Below, piece after piece: positions 10,214 through 23,168 of a DNA stretch of 64,000 nt. The notes below the pieces were generated by a model. That model worked only from the letters and a program-made list of their open reading frames with translations, did not search any database and was not told the DNA's origin. Position 1 is the stretch's first letter; each line of letters opens with the position of its first letter. Location: NCBI GenBank assembly GCA_030248295.1, contig JASANH010001141.1, positions 62,001 through 126,000 of the forward strand, in the 5' to 3' direction. Source of the stretch: Mesodorylaimus sp. YZB2_4. Its lineage: Eukaryota; Nematoda; Enoplea; Dorylaimida; Dorylaimidae. Both the position numbers and the translations under genes were made by a program.

Positions 10214-13200
10214 GCCAATCTTATGTTTGACATGCAACAGCGGTTATTTGAACTTTCGGATTGAAAGAGATCGCTGGCTAAAGCTGACAATCTGGTGTCA
10301 TCGCGTTTATTGTTTGGTCCTACCCGACCTTTATATGATTTGATGATCCTGTGATCGCTTAGGAGGGTCACCGCCTGTGACTGGGTACATTCCTTCACAA
10401 CTGTACCTGGCGGGCCGCGTGCCCTTCAATTCGTCCTGTTAGTGCCTGTTAGAGCCACAACATTTGCCCTAGCGGCCTCCAGGTGGTCATTTTATGTGGT
10501 TTAACAGTGCCTAGCCAGATCTCCATTAGCGAAGTCACGCGAGAATGTTTACGGTTTTGCTTGGGACATATGGAGACCCATAGCGGCTTTTCAGATTAGC
10601 ATCAAGGCTGTGCTGTGAGCGGCAGAAACGAGGGAAGCAGACTTCCTCACGCGAGTCTAGCCAGTCTTGTGATGCAGTGCGCTGGTGTTTGAGAATCGAG
10701 ACCTGAAGCTTTAGCTTCCGTTGATTCGAATTGGACTGGCATGCAAGGCCAAAAATATATGCTCTGTGAATATACCGTAATTCTATTCCTGGTGTCAACG
10801 GGCAGCCGAACCAAGATCGTACGACTACACGCACCACACAACACGCGACCGAACATCATGGTTGCTAGGTAAGTGGTAGTTGCAACCAGCAGTCAGTCGT
10901 TTTGTCCAAAAATGTACCTACTGTACGTGCAGTACGTGCAGCTGGTGCCGGGACATTCTCCCTGGAGGTGTGCGCAAAACAACGATTAATCACGAGACTC
11001 GGCCATCACGTGACCTCTGGCCGACGGGCCGCAAATAGAAGCTCGTTAGAGAGTGATAAGAGCCAAAAAGCAGACAAGACGAGATGTCACGAGGACAGGC
11101 AACAAGGGCATAAAAATGATCGAGCCATTCTTATTTACCCCCTCGAACAATTCCCGTGGATAAGATATGGTTTAATGATTCCCTTGGTGAGGGCCTAATC
11201 AGTTCTGTCTCATTCCGATGAGTACGAATCGCTATACAATGATGGAATGATTTCAAGGTAGAAATGTGTGCATCATCCAGGCGAAAATATGTGAGTGCAG
11301 AATCAATGCAGCCTGTGTTCTATATAGATCGTGCCTAGGCAAACAGGTTCTTCGATTAGGCATGGAAAGCAGAATTCATTGAACCCATCGAAATTTCCAG
11401 TTTTTGAACTGAAAAATATCCTCGCTCAATCTAAAACATGCCAGCCCTTGACCCAGAGGTTTACTCACAATCAGTCTCATTCTTCTGAGTTAGTTTTCAA
11501 ACTTTGTCACTGCAGTCATCCGAGTCCTCATCTTTTTTTAGCAAGTGAAGTGAGTTGCTAGAGTCAGTTTACGCATTCCTGAATCAGATTGATAAAAAGT
11601 TGACCTGTTTCATGGTGAGGTTTAATATTTGGAAAAACGAGGTCAAAAATAAAAGCCAATAAAGAGGTTCTAAGGTATCATGCGCTTAACTCATGTTTTG
11701 GCGCTACTTCGAGACTCGGTTTTTCTAAATAACAAATATTTCAAACCTACTAAAAATTGCCCAGGTTAAATAAGTTCCGAAGGAAGATCGTGACCTTCAG
11801 GACCTACCATCCCAAAGCAGCCCCTTGAATAAGAGCCTCTAGGATAGGGTTTTGAAAAAGCCCTTCCTGAGTCGTGTTAAAAAAATACGGTTTTAGTTTG
11901 AATCAGACTTATGCAGTTTCGTGACTCTGACACTATAAAAAATGTGCACCTTGATTAGCCCCCTCTCAAATGCTAGTATGACATTTCTGTTTCATGCATA
12001 CTATTGCAAACTGTCAGTCTAAACCCGCGATACACTGACCAACCGTCGCAAAATTTTGCAATGATATTTTCCCCGCCTCGCTTCTCGATTGGTTCTGAAG
12101 ATATGCTCATAGTCGAAGTTAGTTCCAGTGACATTATCAGCACGAGGCACCGTTATTTTTTCCAATGACTTGTGATAAAAGCGGTGTTAAGGAGATAAAA
12201 GTAGAGAAATACGAGTGCATTGTTATGATCTCCCTCGCCTGCCTGGAACGTAGAGAGGGTCCTAAAAAAGTCAATACCTGTAGCCGTCTATCGAAGACGA
12301 AGGTAAGAGTGTTCGGTACTTCCAGAACTACCTTTATTCGATGTCCCCAGATGCACTCGAACGTCCTCCTCTACAAAGGTTCGCATTTTTTGTTCATTTA
12401 CATTTCAGAAACTTTCCACTCCATTGTCAACACACAAATTTAACTTAGCCTGGCTGTAGTTATTTTTGGCGTATCATATGTTTTTAAATCATCTCTAGGG
12501 GCTAGGACATCGGGTATGTCATTATCTGGGGATGATTCCGTGTGCTGTAGCACAGTGCTAACGAGTCCTATTAATCCCATACAAAGTTTGGACCCGCTCA
12601 AGCTGCAAGGCCTGAGGACGACTGCTGTCAGACACTCAGCATGACCGAACGCGCGACATATGGTGTGTCATGTTGAGATTAGACCTTCGACTGCGGAAGT
12701 CAAGTCAGATTAATGTAAATTGTGATATTAGCCATGGTCTTGCTTTGTTTGTTTGAGGATCTACTCATATGCGATCTTTCGAACTGCATAACACCAGTGA
12801 GTTCTGCTCGTTCATCATTTGAAAGCATGTTTTATCGCTCGGATAGTAGTAGTGTATGTACATATGGCTCCTACACCTCGCTTATTATTTTTCCCCTGGT
12901 CTGACCCTCAAAATCCACAGCCGCTCACTTATGTCTCCCAGGGGTAGCGCTCTTATGTGAAATATGGATGCACGTCGAGAGATAAGCCTTCTTCTTTACT
13001 TTCTTCCTATAATTTCGCCCTCCTATATCATTTTTTCCTATCACTAACAAATTATTTTATAAGACCCCGTTTCAGTATGGCGGGGGGGGGGGCAATAATA
13101 TTTTGTACAGGAACACATAGCATAGACGACCGACTTGAATCTATAATACCTCAACTCCGTCGGACCCCTTTTAAACCCCAGGAATGACAGCGAGAAGTTT

Positions 13201-15611
13201 TCCATAGGTCCTACGGATTTTTATAAAATGAATATTAGCCAATCATCCAGGATGAAAATTTTGTGAAGTGACATTTAATGCCGTTTGAAATTTACCCATG
13301 TAGTTCGATTACAGATATTGTGCTCTGATAATTAAGAAGGGCACAAGCACTGGCCCACATTTTGATCTATCATACCTCACATGATTATCTTTCAAAGGTC
13401 AGAGCCTTATCAGAGAATCAGACCCCAAAGATAATTGGTTTAGTCAGTTTGACCCTGAATTCTCTTTTTTATCATTATTCACCAGCGTTTTCTTTGCAAA
13501 GCTTCTTCTAAGCTGAATTTCCAGCAGAGGTCGATAAGGTCACGCCAATCACCCTTACTTTTGTGTCGCTGTTGTATAACTTAGAGGTCACTTCGCCTAC
13601 TATTATGCTTCATCGAGGAGAAAAAATTTGCATTGTATTGCCGATAATTCAAGATCATGAGTGGACTTCAGCAAATCATGCACACTTCTAGATAGAAACA
13701 CACCAGCGGCAATTTTTGCTTCTGTTCAAGGCATATATTTCTGGGATGATATAGTCTCTTAACGATGTGTCGTGTATAAACTTCGCTGGGTCCACATGTC
13801 CCGAGTGCAAGAGGATGACAGCCGGGGCTATAAGCTGTAACCAAGAGTAGCACAACGAGTTGCGACATTCCCCAAATTGGGACTTTAAATTAAAGCTTAC
13901 AACTTAAAAAGTAAAACAATGTTCTGAACCCCTCTTCAACTAAATGAAGCAAATTAGTCCTTTGTTCTTCTTTCTTAGATGAGAGGGAAACACCAGTAAA
14001 CTGCGGGGGGTAACACGATGTTGCTCGCACTCAATTCTTTTTTTTAGTAATGCATGATCTGGAATGGCACGCATTGATCAAAAGCTCAAGAACATTCTAG
14101 AACATGTCGGATTTCGTCTTATAGTTAGCATTGACGCACTTGGCTAATAGTTTGTTAGCGTTCGCTTTTCAACATGATTCCATTAGAATACAGACGTCCA
14201 CTGTAAATTAGGTAATTGGCCTCGTGTCGAGGCCCCGTTTCGAAAGCTCACTATTGAAAAAGTAAAACTCTGATGCCCTGGATGACCTGCATGCAGCATA
14301 TGGTTCTCAGATATCTTGGTGGCCTCAGTTTGAAAAATCTTTCTGCCCCTACATGCGAGTCACATTTGCACTAGCAGGTCTTTTTAAAAAACGTATGAGC
14401 AAGCATGCTTGTCAGAGGTGTGCGTGCGGTTATTTTTTCCTAAGCGTTAGAAATGATATCGACATTTTCGCTTGGTCCGCCTTTGTCCCAAGCAAGATAT
14501 CCTTTCATATTGTTACTCTCGAGTTAGCGAGGCGAGTCGTCATGAAGCTTTATTGCGGGCGTCTGTCCTCTTCTGTCAGGAAAATAGACAGGGTTTGTTC
14601 CCAATACGACACATGATGAGACTGCTGTGCCTTGCATGCCCCAGCTAGCGGACCAAGTGTTGATTGACTATAAGCCCAGATTTCAATTTTACGGGTCAAA
14701 ATATCGATCGCTTTCGATGTGCCGAGGCATAAGCTAATTTAGTCAACCTCATTGTGCTCAATTTCTACGGGGCTCTGTGTCAAACTCCCGACTGCTTGGC
14801 CGAACAGTTGGGGCTAGCTGAGCATTTTGCAATCATAGTCATTTTGAGTGGTTTTTAAAGAGTGATATTCTGCTTGTTGGAAGGGTCGTGGCATCGGAAG
14901 TAGACGAACAGGGTGCTGACAGCGGACTGTACCAAAGTCGTGTCTAATGTTAAATGCCAAATTTTCCCTCAGTTGTTTGCTCCCTTTTCCTAAAGTTCAA
15001 CCCCGCACTCATTATTATGGCCAGTAGCCTGTCATAATACGACCGCCGGACGCAATATGATGCTACAGCGTCACTAATTATTGGTGCCTCTTTCTAGAAC
15101 GTGCACTGAAGCTTCTTCGCGGGCCCATCTTGTTTTCGAGTGCAACCAACGATGATGTTATGAGCGTGTTTTTGACGGATTTGAAGATGAGACCTCTCGC
15201 CTTGATCCGTCCTGTCGGATTCCATCGTGCACGTTCGCTTGTGCTCGTTCCCGGATAAACATCGAGTTTTAGCTGTTGGGAACAATCGCTTACTCCGGTA
15301 TAATGGGGCAGCGGTTTGTTACTCTCGGAGATAAGATTAGGCTTCCTATGGCCGGCGGGAGCTCTTCCGCCGATCATATCCTGGCTCGGGGAGTTATGCC
15401 GTTAGCATTCTTCACAAATGCCATCCACGTACATTTTACCCAGGACGTCTAATATGGCTGGGAAGCCTAGCTAACTTTCTCCTTCTACTCCTTGTTCGAG
15501 CTGTAACTACGGCCGCTTGCGTCAGGTCTCCTAAGCTAATCAGCTGCAAATAAAATTAGCAATGGATTTGCATTTTAGGGGCTTCGTAAAGTCGGTTGCT
15601 ACCCTGGTGCC
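10214..15611. other. Long gene-poor stretch (5.4 kb)
   Basis: I see no gene I can support. Open frames are short (76-100 codons), overlap on both strands and carry no motif. Local features include a run of G at 13081-13092 and a GTACGTGCAGTACGTGCAG duplication near 10925. The promoter and 5' leader of the GPCR beginning at 15612 must lie in the last part. Confidence 0.4.
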
Positions 15612-17165
15612 ATGGATATCCATTCCGTCATGTTTGGTTATTTGCAAAGGCTCGAGAACTCATCATCGTACGACGACTTTTGGTCGCGTTTAGAAATGAT
15701 GGACGAACAGTTGGAACAGCATCAATTGTCAACCAACGTCAGTTTTGCTTTGTCCTTTGTCACATTGGCATTCGCTATCACTGGCACTGTCACGAATGCC
15801 GTATCGGTCTTCTTATACACACGTCCCACCATGAAGTCATCAATGAACATACTTTTGGCTGGTTTATCGGCCTTTGATCTGTGCTTTTCGTTTCTTAGTA
15901 TCCCGACTTTTGTCATCCCGCCCATGTGCGTTTATAATCCCGACGAATGGGTGGCGTTGTGCAACACGACAACGTACAGTACGCTCTACGTGTACCCGCT
16001 CACTGTCATGGCCAAAACTGGGGGCATATGGACCCTGGTCTATATCACAGTCCAACGCTGGTTCATCGTCCGACGCCCATTCAGACGCGCCCGTGGTTCA
16101 TCGTTGGTTTTGGCTAAACGAGCTCTGATAGTCATTCTTGCGGCATCCGTGATCTACAACATTCCTCGTTTCTTCGAACATCAGTTTTTGGATGACGACA
16201 ATGCCAAAGATTACATCCGAGTCAAAGAGTATCTGCGCAGATACCCTATCTATATGTCCGTCTATTATTCTATATTATACCTGCTGACCCACTTCGTCAT
16301 GCCGTTCACTGTTCTGGCCTACATCAACGGCACCATGATATGCGCTATTCGTCGCGCTATGAAGTCCCATCGAGCTCTTAGCTACAGTGAAAAAGCTGCC
16401 GCCATGATGGCCATGGTGGTGTTCGTATTCGTGTGCTGCAACACGTTGCCGTTTGTCATGAATTTTGTGGAATTCATCGATCGCGACTTGTGGATACGAT
16501 ACGAAACCAAAATGGGCCTATGGGCAGTCAATGACATCACCAATATTCTGCTCCTAATTAGCGCCAGTTTAAACGGGTTCATTTATTATAATTGCAATCG
16601 CAAGTATGCTCAAGTTTTGAAAAGATATGTATCGGTGGTACGACGATTAATTATGGATCGATGTAAATGCGGAAACCATGGAACGACCGTCAGATATCGC
16701 GCCGTGACCAGCAATGGAGCCCGGCCCAGAAAATTTCACAACGGGCACCATCATCGACGCCCACCATCGCGCTCATCATCGCCACCACCACTCGCCGTTT
16801 ATTCCACCAAGCCACCCAATGTCCATCTCGCTAATCTTTTGCCGCCGATCGATAACGCTTCAGCAGGTCAGCCCGCTCTCAAATGCAATTTTATATTTCC
16901 AGAAAGCAAACCGTATCGAAAAAGATCCAGATCCGTTTTTGCACTGACCTGGTGTTCATCTCATGCACGCTCGCGTAGTGCAGTTTTTGGCCGCAGTTTG
17001 AGCAGTACGGCTTTGACCCTAATTGAGCAAGCCGTGGTGAAACCTGTTGCTGCAGCTCCCCCGCAGCACAGCCAGGCTCCTTTAGGTACGCATATCAGTC
17101 TAGCTAGTTCGAAACGAAACCTTACGAAAAAGGTGCCAGCGACAAGCACCGTAAGCTTAGTTTGA
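15612..17165 (+). CDS. FMRFamide-receptor-like GPCR 1 (rhodopsin class, intronless)
   Basis: A single open frame encodes 517 residues with seven hydrophobic helices from about residue 45 to 335 and an extracellular N-terminus of about 45 residues. It belongs with the invertebrate FMRFamide/neuropeptide receptors and resembles the two other GPCRs in this window. Shared features are GTVTNAVSVFLYTR (helix 1), MNILLAGLSAFDLCF (helix 2), the CNTLPFVMNF helix 6 version of CWxP, and SASLNGFIYYNCNRKYAQVL (NPxxY region). Helix 3 ends in VQRW instead of DRY/ERY, an uncommon change at the G-protein switch. The tail of about 170 residues is rich in His, Pro, Ser and Arg and has no recognised domain. The ligand cannot be told from sequence. 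No intron interrupts the coding frame. Confidence 0.88.
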   Translation: MDIHSVMFGYLQRLENSSSYDDFWSRLEMMDEQLEQHQLSTNVSFALSFVTLAFAITGTVTNAVSVFLYTRPTMKSSMNILLAGLSAFDLCFSFLSIPTFVIPPMCVYNPDEWVALCNTTTYSTLYVYPLTVMAKTGGIWTLVYITVQRWFIVRRPFRRARGSSLVLAKRALIVILAASVIYNIPRFFEHQFLDDDNAKDYIRVKEYLRRYPIYMSVYYSILYLLTHFVMPFTVLAYINGTMICAIRRAMKSHRALSYSEKAAAMMAMVVFVFVCCNTLPFVMNFVEFIDRDLWIRYETKMGLWAVNDITNILLLISASLNGFIYYNCNRKYAQVLKRYVSVVRRLIMDRCKCGNHGTTVRYRAVTSNGARPRKFHNGHHHRRPPSRSSSPPPLAVYSTKPPNVHLANLLPPIDNASAGQPALKCNFIFPESKPYRKRSRSVFALTWCSSHARSRSAVFGRSLSSTALTLIEQAVVKPVAAAPPQHSQAPLGTHISLASSKRNLTKKVPATSTVSLV

Positions 17166-17480
17166 ATTGCTCGCCCTCCACACGACGGATATCTACATAC
17201 TTGTATGAGCTATAACACGACCATTCTGCCAACTTATCCTCCTAGAGTGGAGTTCCTCGTACAATAGGTAGATGCCGTATTGGTGTTGTATTTCTGAGTT
17301 GTTGTATGCGAGTAATTATGTAAGCTGTCCGACACATATTCCTTCGACCTCAACGTGCTCTATGTGATCACAACCTGACCTGGCCAGTCTGCCTTTTTTC
17401 GCGCACCATTGAGTGTACTTTGCTCTCTTTGCTCAACAAATGTTTGCTTGCGGTCTCGGACAAAGTTATAAGATGATTGC

Positions 17481-17486
17481 AATAAA
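17481..17486 (+). terminator. Poly(A) signal AATAAA for GPCR 1
   Basis: The canonical hexamer lies about 315 nt after the stop codon in an AT-rich setting, followed by a T-rich run. Confidence 0.5.
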
Positions 17487-18786
17487 GTTTTCTTTTCTAG
17501 CTGTCCTACAGATACCTTAGCCAGAAGTGCAGCTAAAGAAAATTAGTTTTTTGCAATCCCTGGGGGCATTGTGGACCTCAAGGGTTAGGCAACGATTAGG
17601 CCTGTCACAAACATTGACTGGTTGATTTTCTTTTTACAAAATGCTATTTAAAAGGCCATCAAGCATAGTTTACAAAGTTTCGTACTGTAGACGGACGGAC
17701 GTTGTGGGATCTTGCTGGAGGCATGATTGAAACACTTTTTCACTAACGTTAAATACGTAATTAGTGACTATACTTTTAGCCACATACAGTATATATCACA
17801 GGCCATACAGTGGCTCGAACAGCTTTTGACCGCTATAACTACTGTAACGTTAGACCATAAAACCCATCTTGTGTCAACTGCGTCATAGACTAGCGTACTA
17901 CGTGCTGTGTCGACTCATGTTATCTGGACAACGGGCGCTCGAGCTCTCAGAAGACTGCAGCATTGCTCGCACATGCCGTAATGCAGAAAATACTGCGTTG
18001 ATGATCAGCAGAAAAGGCAAAAGGGATGCCCATAAAATAGACTCTGGGTGAATGGGTAGGACAAAAGATGAGCAGGATGGAGTCCTACTTTTGGGCAATT
18101 AAAACATGTCCGGACGGTGGCCAAGCAAGTGAAGAGATGGATAAAATGACTCGATCAAATCAGGTGCAAGCTGTACATTTTCCTTACAGTTAATTGGAGA
18201 GCAACGGGGTTTAGTTTAGCCACGGGGGTTATACTACACAAGATCTTTTGCTTGAGTAACGCCGCTGAGTCCCGAACACAACCCCAGTTACTTTAGTGCC
18301 TTGCCGAAAATATCGTGGAAGCGCACTCATTACCCGTATCTTTACAGCTTTTTTCAGCTCACCGCCATGCAGGTGCGGGTCTCGTTAGGGTGCCTACAGT
18401 ACTGTAGAAAATGACCGAATTACTGCACGCTGAGCCATGCACGATGGCACAAAGCAGCCGCGCGGACAAACTGACCTGTCTCATGATCACCCGCAGATGA
18501 CCGTTTGAGGCATGGAGAGGCGGGAGGCCAGGCAGCAGCAACAAGAAAGACTATGGAAGGTGGGAGAAAAGCCACTCCGAATGAAGCAGCCACGAAGCAC
18601 CTATGAAGGGGCATATCGGTATCATAAAGGCTTACTTCTGTCTCCCTCACAGCACAGCATAGTTTTCGAATAGCAGAGTGTGATATACTGTAAGTTATAT
18701 ACAGGACATATATGTTACAGTATATCTGATGCAGGGATGGTTGAAACTGTCGAAATCTGGATATAAACAGATAGAGGCTCGAGCTG
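17487..18786. other. Intergenic, no gene seen
   Basis: No supported gene is present. A hairpin with 12-bp arms (gatatactgtaa / ttacagtatatc) lies at 18682-18726. The motif TACTGTA/TACAGTA recurs several times. Confidence 0.35.
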
Positions 18787-18990
18787 GGCTGTGTAACCGG
18801 CGCGCCCAGGCGGCGGGAAGTGGTCGAGACCGAAGTCTCTAAAACAAATACCCTGACTGAACGCAGGTTAGTCTCGCGACTATATATGCCCTAGAAACAT
18901 CAACCAGAGAGGTTGATGTCTCCCAGCCAGGGAGAGTATCGATCTCCCGACCGCCCAGGAATGCTGGTCACAGCTGGCAGATGCAATGGG
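18787..18990 (+). repeat. Dispersed repeat copy (partner at 62055-62240)
   Basis: This segment matches, in opposite orientation, the block inside the last intron of the gustatory-receptor-like gene. Shared words are ccaggcggcggga, gtctcgcgactata, gaaacatcaacc, gttgat, tctcccagccagg and gagagtatcgatctcccg, in the same order. Overall identity looks near 70%. No coding potential is evident. It is an unclassified interspersed repeat. Confidence 0.65.
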
Positions 18991-19169
18991 TACTGGCGGA
19001 AGGATATTACACAAGACCAGATCTGGTTAGCCATACAGTATGGTTCAACAGGGGTCTCTTGAAGTCCTACCCAAAATAATAAGTGAATATTTACAACACG
19101 TCGGCAGCTGAGCCCAACAACTCACCCAAAACAGATAATTCAAGCTGCCCAATTTCCCCCATTTCTTTG

Positions 19170-19600
19170 TTATAGTCCACAAGTACCTAGTTGCATCTCT
19201 GATAACTCATCCTCATTTACCTAGCGTTTAGTCCCGCCTTGAGGGTCTTCTTTTCTGTATTTTTCTGGTCTATTGCATCTCGTGGATTCGCGATCACTTT
19301 CTTCTTGTCTTGAATGCGCAGCCATCGTTTCTTCGGTCTGCTTACGTGAGAGGTCGCTTTCCTCTTAAACTATGTCATCGCTGTGCGGGATACTGAATCC
19401 AGGTCTCTGCGCATCATATGTCCGTGCCATCTCAGTCGCGAATCCATCACCTGATCGTTTATGGGTGATCTCCCTAGTACTTGAGTTTGCGAATATCCCT
19501 GTTCATTGCGTGGTCCATCATTGCCAAGCCCAGTGTCCGTTCCCATAGCGTGCAGAGCCTACTCGTATTTCCTGGTTGTGGTCCAACGGATACTGTATGC
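19170..19600 (-). pseudogene. Decayed non-LTR retrotransposon reverse transcriptase fragment
   Basis: On the minus strand, 19440-19403 translates to RLRWHGHMMRRD, and 19340-19322 reads RPKKRW a little further on. This pair is typical of the C-terminal end of the reverse transcriptase in non-LTR elements (the RLRWxGHVxRR ... GRPxxRW region). A stop codon lies between the two motifs, and upstream similarity needs a frame change. The copy is therefore dead. Its limits are approximate. Confidence 0.6.
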
Positions 19601-19962
19601 AACTCGTGTATTGCAACCCACCAGTAACTGCAACGATTATCAGCTCCAACTGCAACTTACCGTAAAATAATATCCCAGGGGTAAATTATTATTTCAAAAA
19701 GCTGGGAAACTTCTTCGAGAGGGATCTAGTTGTGAACACAATTATCGATTTAGATTTGCTTCAGAGGGAGTAAACTTTTAATGACTAATATTTAACATAA
19801 AAACTTTATTTATAATATCGAATTTTTAAAATGGTTCCTATGTTGGAATAAATGCAATTATTCGGCGCCCATTGCAATTAACCGATGCCCACTGTAATAA
19901 AAAATTTCAACTTTTTTGTGCTGTGTGTACAGAGGTGTGATGTTGACCATGACAATTTAATT

Positions 19963-19968
19963 TTTATT
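19963..19968 (-). terminator. Poly(A) signal for the six-cysteine membrane protein gene
   Basis: AATAAA on the minus strand lies 65 nt beyond the stop codon of the gene ending at 20033. Confidence 0.5.
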
Positions 19969-20032
19969 TCATTAGACGCACAGCATACTCGCACCAGTAG
20001 AAACAAAAATTCTTATCGTCCCACTTTTCAAT

Positions 20033-21043
20033 TCAGCCTCCAAATTTTGATTTCAACGCAAGCTTTGCAAATGTTCCATAGCCAGGGCCCAGTCGTGGTC
20101 CTTTCTTGGCTTTCCTCTTTTGAGGTCCCTTTTTTCGTTTCCTGCACATGCAGCAGCAAACGCAGGAGCAGATGACCGCGATCAATAAGACTACGCCGAC
20201 TCCAATAGCTCTGCAATGATATGCCTCACATTGATGCCGTATGACTGGGGGAAGAGGGCATTACATCATGGAGGTCATGCTCAGTCCTCCAGCGCTGCTA
20301 CTCGCAGTTGTCGACCCCTCTGCTGGACTTGTAGTAGATCCTTGAGGACTTGTAGATCCGGGACCGCCATTTGAGCCGCTGGCCGATGAAGGAGTTGTAG
20401 CCGTACTCGTACAGCAGCTGGCCCCGCAGCAGCTTTCAGTGGAGTTACATCTACAAATCATGTTTTCCCTTCGTGTCTGTTTGTACTGTGTTGCTTTGTG
20501 GTTTGGGTACACAAACATCAGAAAACATAATCTGAGATGATTGTTTGGAATCGTGCCAGCCGGCCAGTACTGATTCCTGATTGCTTACTCATAAATGATT
20601 TCAGTTACCGCTCCGCCATCTTTTGAATAAACAAAAGGAAATTTCGCTGGTGCAGGAAAACTGCATTTTACAGCATGGGGTCCCTAAAAGGGTAAAGCCG
20701 GCGAAAGGATTAAAAAATTAGCATGTGATCTTCTGCATAACACTATTTCCTTACTGAAGGAGTATAATATCGATTTCCAAGCCAATAAAATCGTCCACGG
20801 AATGATCGCCCGTTTGACTTATCCGTCACTTGGCGGCTTATCTGTTTCTGCGCTAGACTGGCCATAAAATCTACAAGAATCGTGGCAGCTGGCAGACCTT
20901 GGCTCGATCTACAGCAAATACGCTGCTTGAAGATGGTAACGTCTTTTGAGTAATTACTTTACCTACTCGTCAACTGCAACGGCTATGTGATCGACTAGCA
21001 CAAAAAACCATACGATATGAATCAATTTTTCGAAAGATCCCAT
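20033..21043 (-). CDS. Single-pass six-cysteine membrane protein (STMC6 / CX-module type)
   Basis: Five exons join in phase: 21043-20967, 20908-20755, 20683-20589, 20450-20265 and 20210-20033. They give 229 residues. A signal peptide occupies about residues 1-24. The ectodomain has an aromatic patch, FYWLGNRYY, and exactly six cysteines (84, 110, 116, 117, 121, 122), ending in the CCGASCC motif. A Ser/Thr/Gly/Pro-rich mucin-like linker follows (about 123-168), then one transmembrane helix (about 170-190) whose end carries a cysteine cluster, then a basic cytoplasmic tail. This architecture matches the STMC6 superfamily (Shisa, WBP1/VOPP1, CX module), whose members act as membrane adaptors in trafficking and signalling. 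No PPxY motif is visible in the short tail. The exact subfamily is uncertain. All introns are 54-138 nt. Confidence 0.8.
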
Positions 21044-23168
21044 GTTGGGAAGAAATTTTTCAAGGAAAATTTAAAAGATTTCATATGTCTCACCAAAAAG
21101 ATAGTAGGCGCGTGGGACAGTGCAGACTGGCCTGTTGTACGCCCGCAGTTAAAGACGGTGTAAAACTAGTTTTGGCAAATCTGTTGGATATTTTCCACGC
21201 CTGCAGGCCAAACAGTGTATTTCTTATGGCAGTTCTCTTATGGCTTTTCTGCGTATTTCAAAACTGTGGCTCCATGCGGGTTAATGCTGCGCAATTTATG
21301 GCCAAAGATAATAGAGGTCCCTTGAGAGTGTACTAATCGATGTCCGTGGCTGGCCTTTGGCCTGCGCCACAGGTTTGCCAAATGGAGTGGACTACACGAA
21401 AGGGGTGCTTCCCAAGAGGGAGCACATGTCACCTAGAGGCCCTGGCTCCTTCCCACCAAGCCAACTGCCCTAGACGCACCCTTAAGAATTCTAGGCGCCC
21501 TAAAGCGGCAGAAGTCACAGCCTTGTGCCTACTTATTCAACACGTTCGCACCAACCCTATTCAGTAATCAACCCCTTTCAGATTTTAGCTAGCCAGTTAC
21601 TTTTTTGCTTCTGTCGTATTTATGTTGTCAAACCTGGACTAGTCAGACAAATGTTGAAGAAAGCGCGCAAGGAAAAGTTAAACAAAAAACTAGCCATATG
21701 GCTTTACTGGCAACGATACGTTATATATGGGATAACAGCGCATTCCTTCGATGATGTTGAGGTAGATAGGATGTCAGATACCACTCAGAGACCGATCACA
21801 CCACACACAAATCAGTGCCTAGCAATAGTTCGCTGTTGGTACGGGTGGTATCGGCGATGAACACCGCCAAATCTATGAGCCATCAAGAAATCGTGGACGA
21901 CAGTGGGAAGGAGTTCTTCTACTTTACGAAGCACATGAGCGACTGTGTGTATCGGTGGCGTGCGCTTGTACACCCCCTGCTGCTCACGATTCCTACTCAT
22001 CAGGGAAATGAAAATCGAGAATTTCACTTCCCGAAGCTCTCAGCACTGGACTGTTGTGATCTGCTTCACCAATATGTTTCCACTAGCAGTATGAAAATCC
22101 CAGCTCTGTATGTAGGTTCAATGGATTACGATTTCTTCTGAGCCGTGACGCAGTTAGACCTGTAGCTCATGACCGTGTTTTTTGCGTCGTTAAGCAATAA
22201 TGCTAGCATTTTTCACTGCCCCTCTTCCGACACCAGCTACATACACTTCCTTTTTATCCGGGGTTAGCTATAGGTCTCGGCTATGTACAACCAAAACGGA
22301 AAGGCAGCAACAGGATACAAACAGCATGTGATCACACAGCAGATCTGAAAACAAGTGGGAAAAGGAAGCGCATTTCCCCTAAAATAACCCGCCAGACCGT
22401 CCTTTGAATGTGCTTGTTGTTGTAACTCTAGCTAAACATCCGATTTGATCAAAGATGTCCCTGTTTCTTCGCATGTGCACTCTGAGTTTTTTCTTGTAAA
22501 CGTCAGGTTTTATTTCCTGAGTTTATATTTCTTGACGTTTCATACTTTTATATCAGTCAGCGTTCGAGCAAAAATTGCTCGAATCTCCACGAGCAAAAAA
22601 TTCACTCTGATCCACTTCTAGGATGCTAAGTTCAGAGTGGCTGTACCCAAATGTTCTCGCCAAAAGATTTGTTCGATTGAAAATCCCAGTTTAGAATAGA
22701 TTATGCCCAAAGAAAAGATTCACTTAGTCTTCTGGAATTCAAATAGGCGCATTGTAACTCATTCTCAGCATGCATTGCCCCATTCTCTCAAGAACCTTCG
22801 CATCAATATTTCGCTGGCTAAATCTTGCTATCTTCTAGTTTTTTATGCACCATCTCCACCTTGCGTGAGAATAAGTAATCGCCTTTTTGTTCAAAAGAAT
22901 CCTTCAAAAAGGCTATTGCAGCCTCAAAAACAGGCATCTTTGCGTCAGTGGTCTAAGAAAGCCTAATGATCAATGCGTCTTCGCTTCTCTCTCTTTTAAG
23001 CCGACGAATCAAATAACTAAATTTTTGGGTCCGGGGAACAAAGGAACAAGGAACATTGGCTTGAAACTCGCTGATGCGTGGTACTTGTCCAGTATGTAAC
23101 TATTTTTGCGTTTCAGAGTTTAACATTGGGTGGGAATTTGATGGAAAAGTGATCGTATTGGATAAAAA
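21044..23168. other. Intergenic between two divergent genes
   Basis: This segment lies between the divergently transcribed six-cysteine gene and the Cys-loop receptor gene. Apart from the weak coding candidate at 21631-22141 I see nothing supportable. Confidence 0.35.
21631..22141 (+). CDS. Possible gene fragment, product unknown
   Basis: Two coding-like readings exist. A Lys-rich open frame following an acceptor-like ctggactag ends at GAG before gtagat. A 67-nt GT-AG intron (about 21762-21828) would then join it in phase to a second exon beginning FAVGTGGIGDEHRQIYEP, which stays open for about 60 codons. A different frame of the same second segment is open for 108 codons to 22141. Neither reading has a recognised domain, so this is only a candidate. 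Confidence 0.2.
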
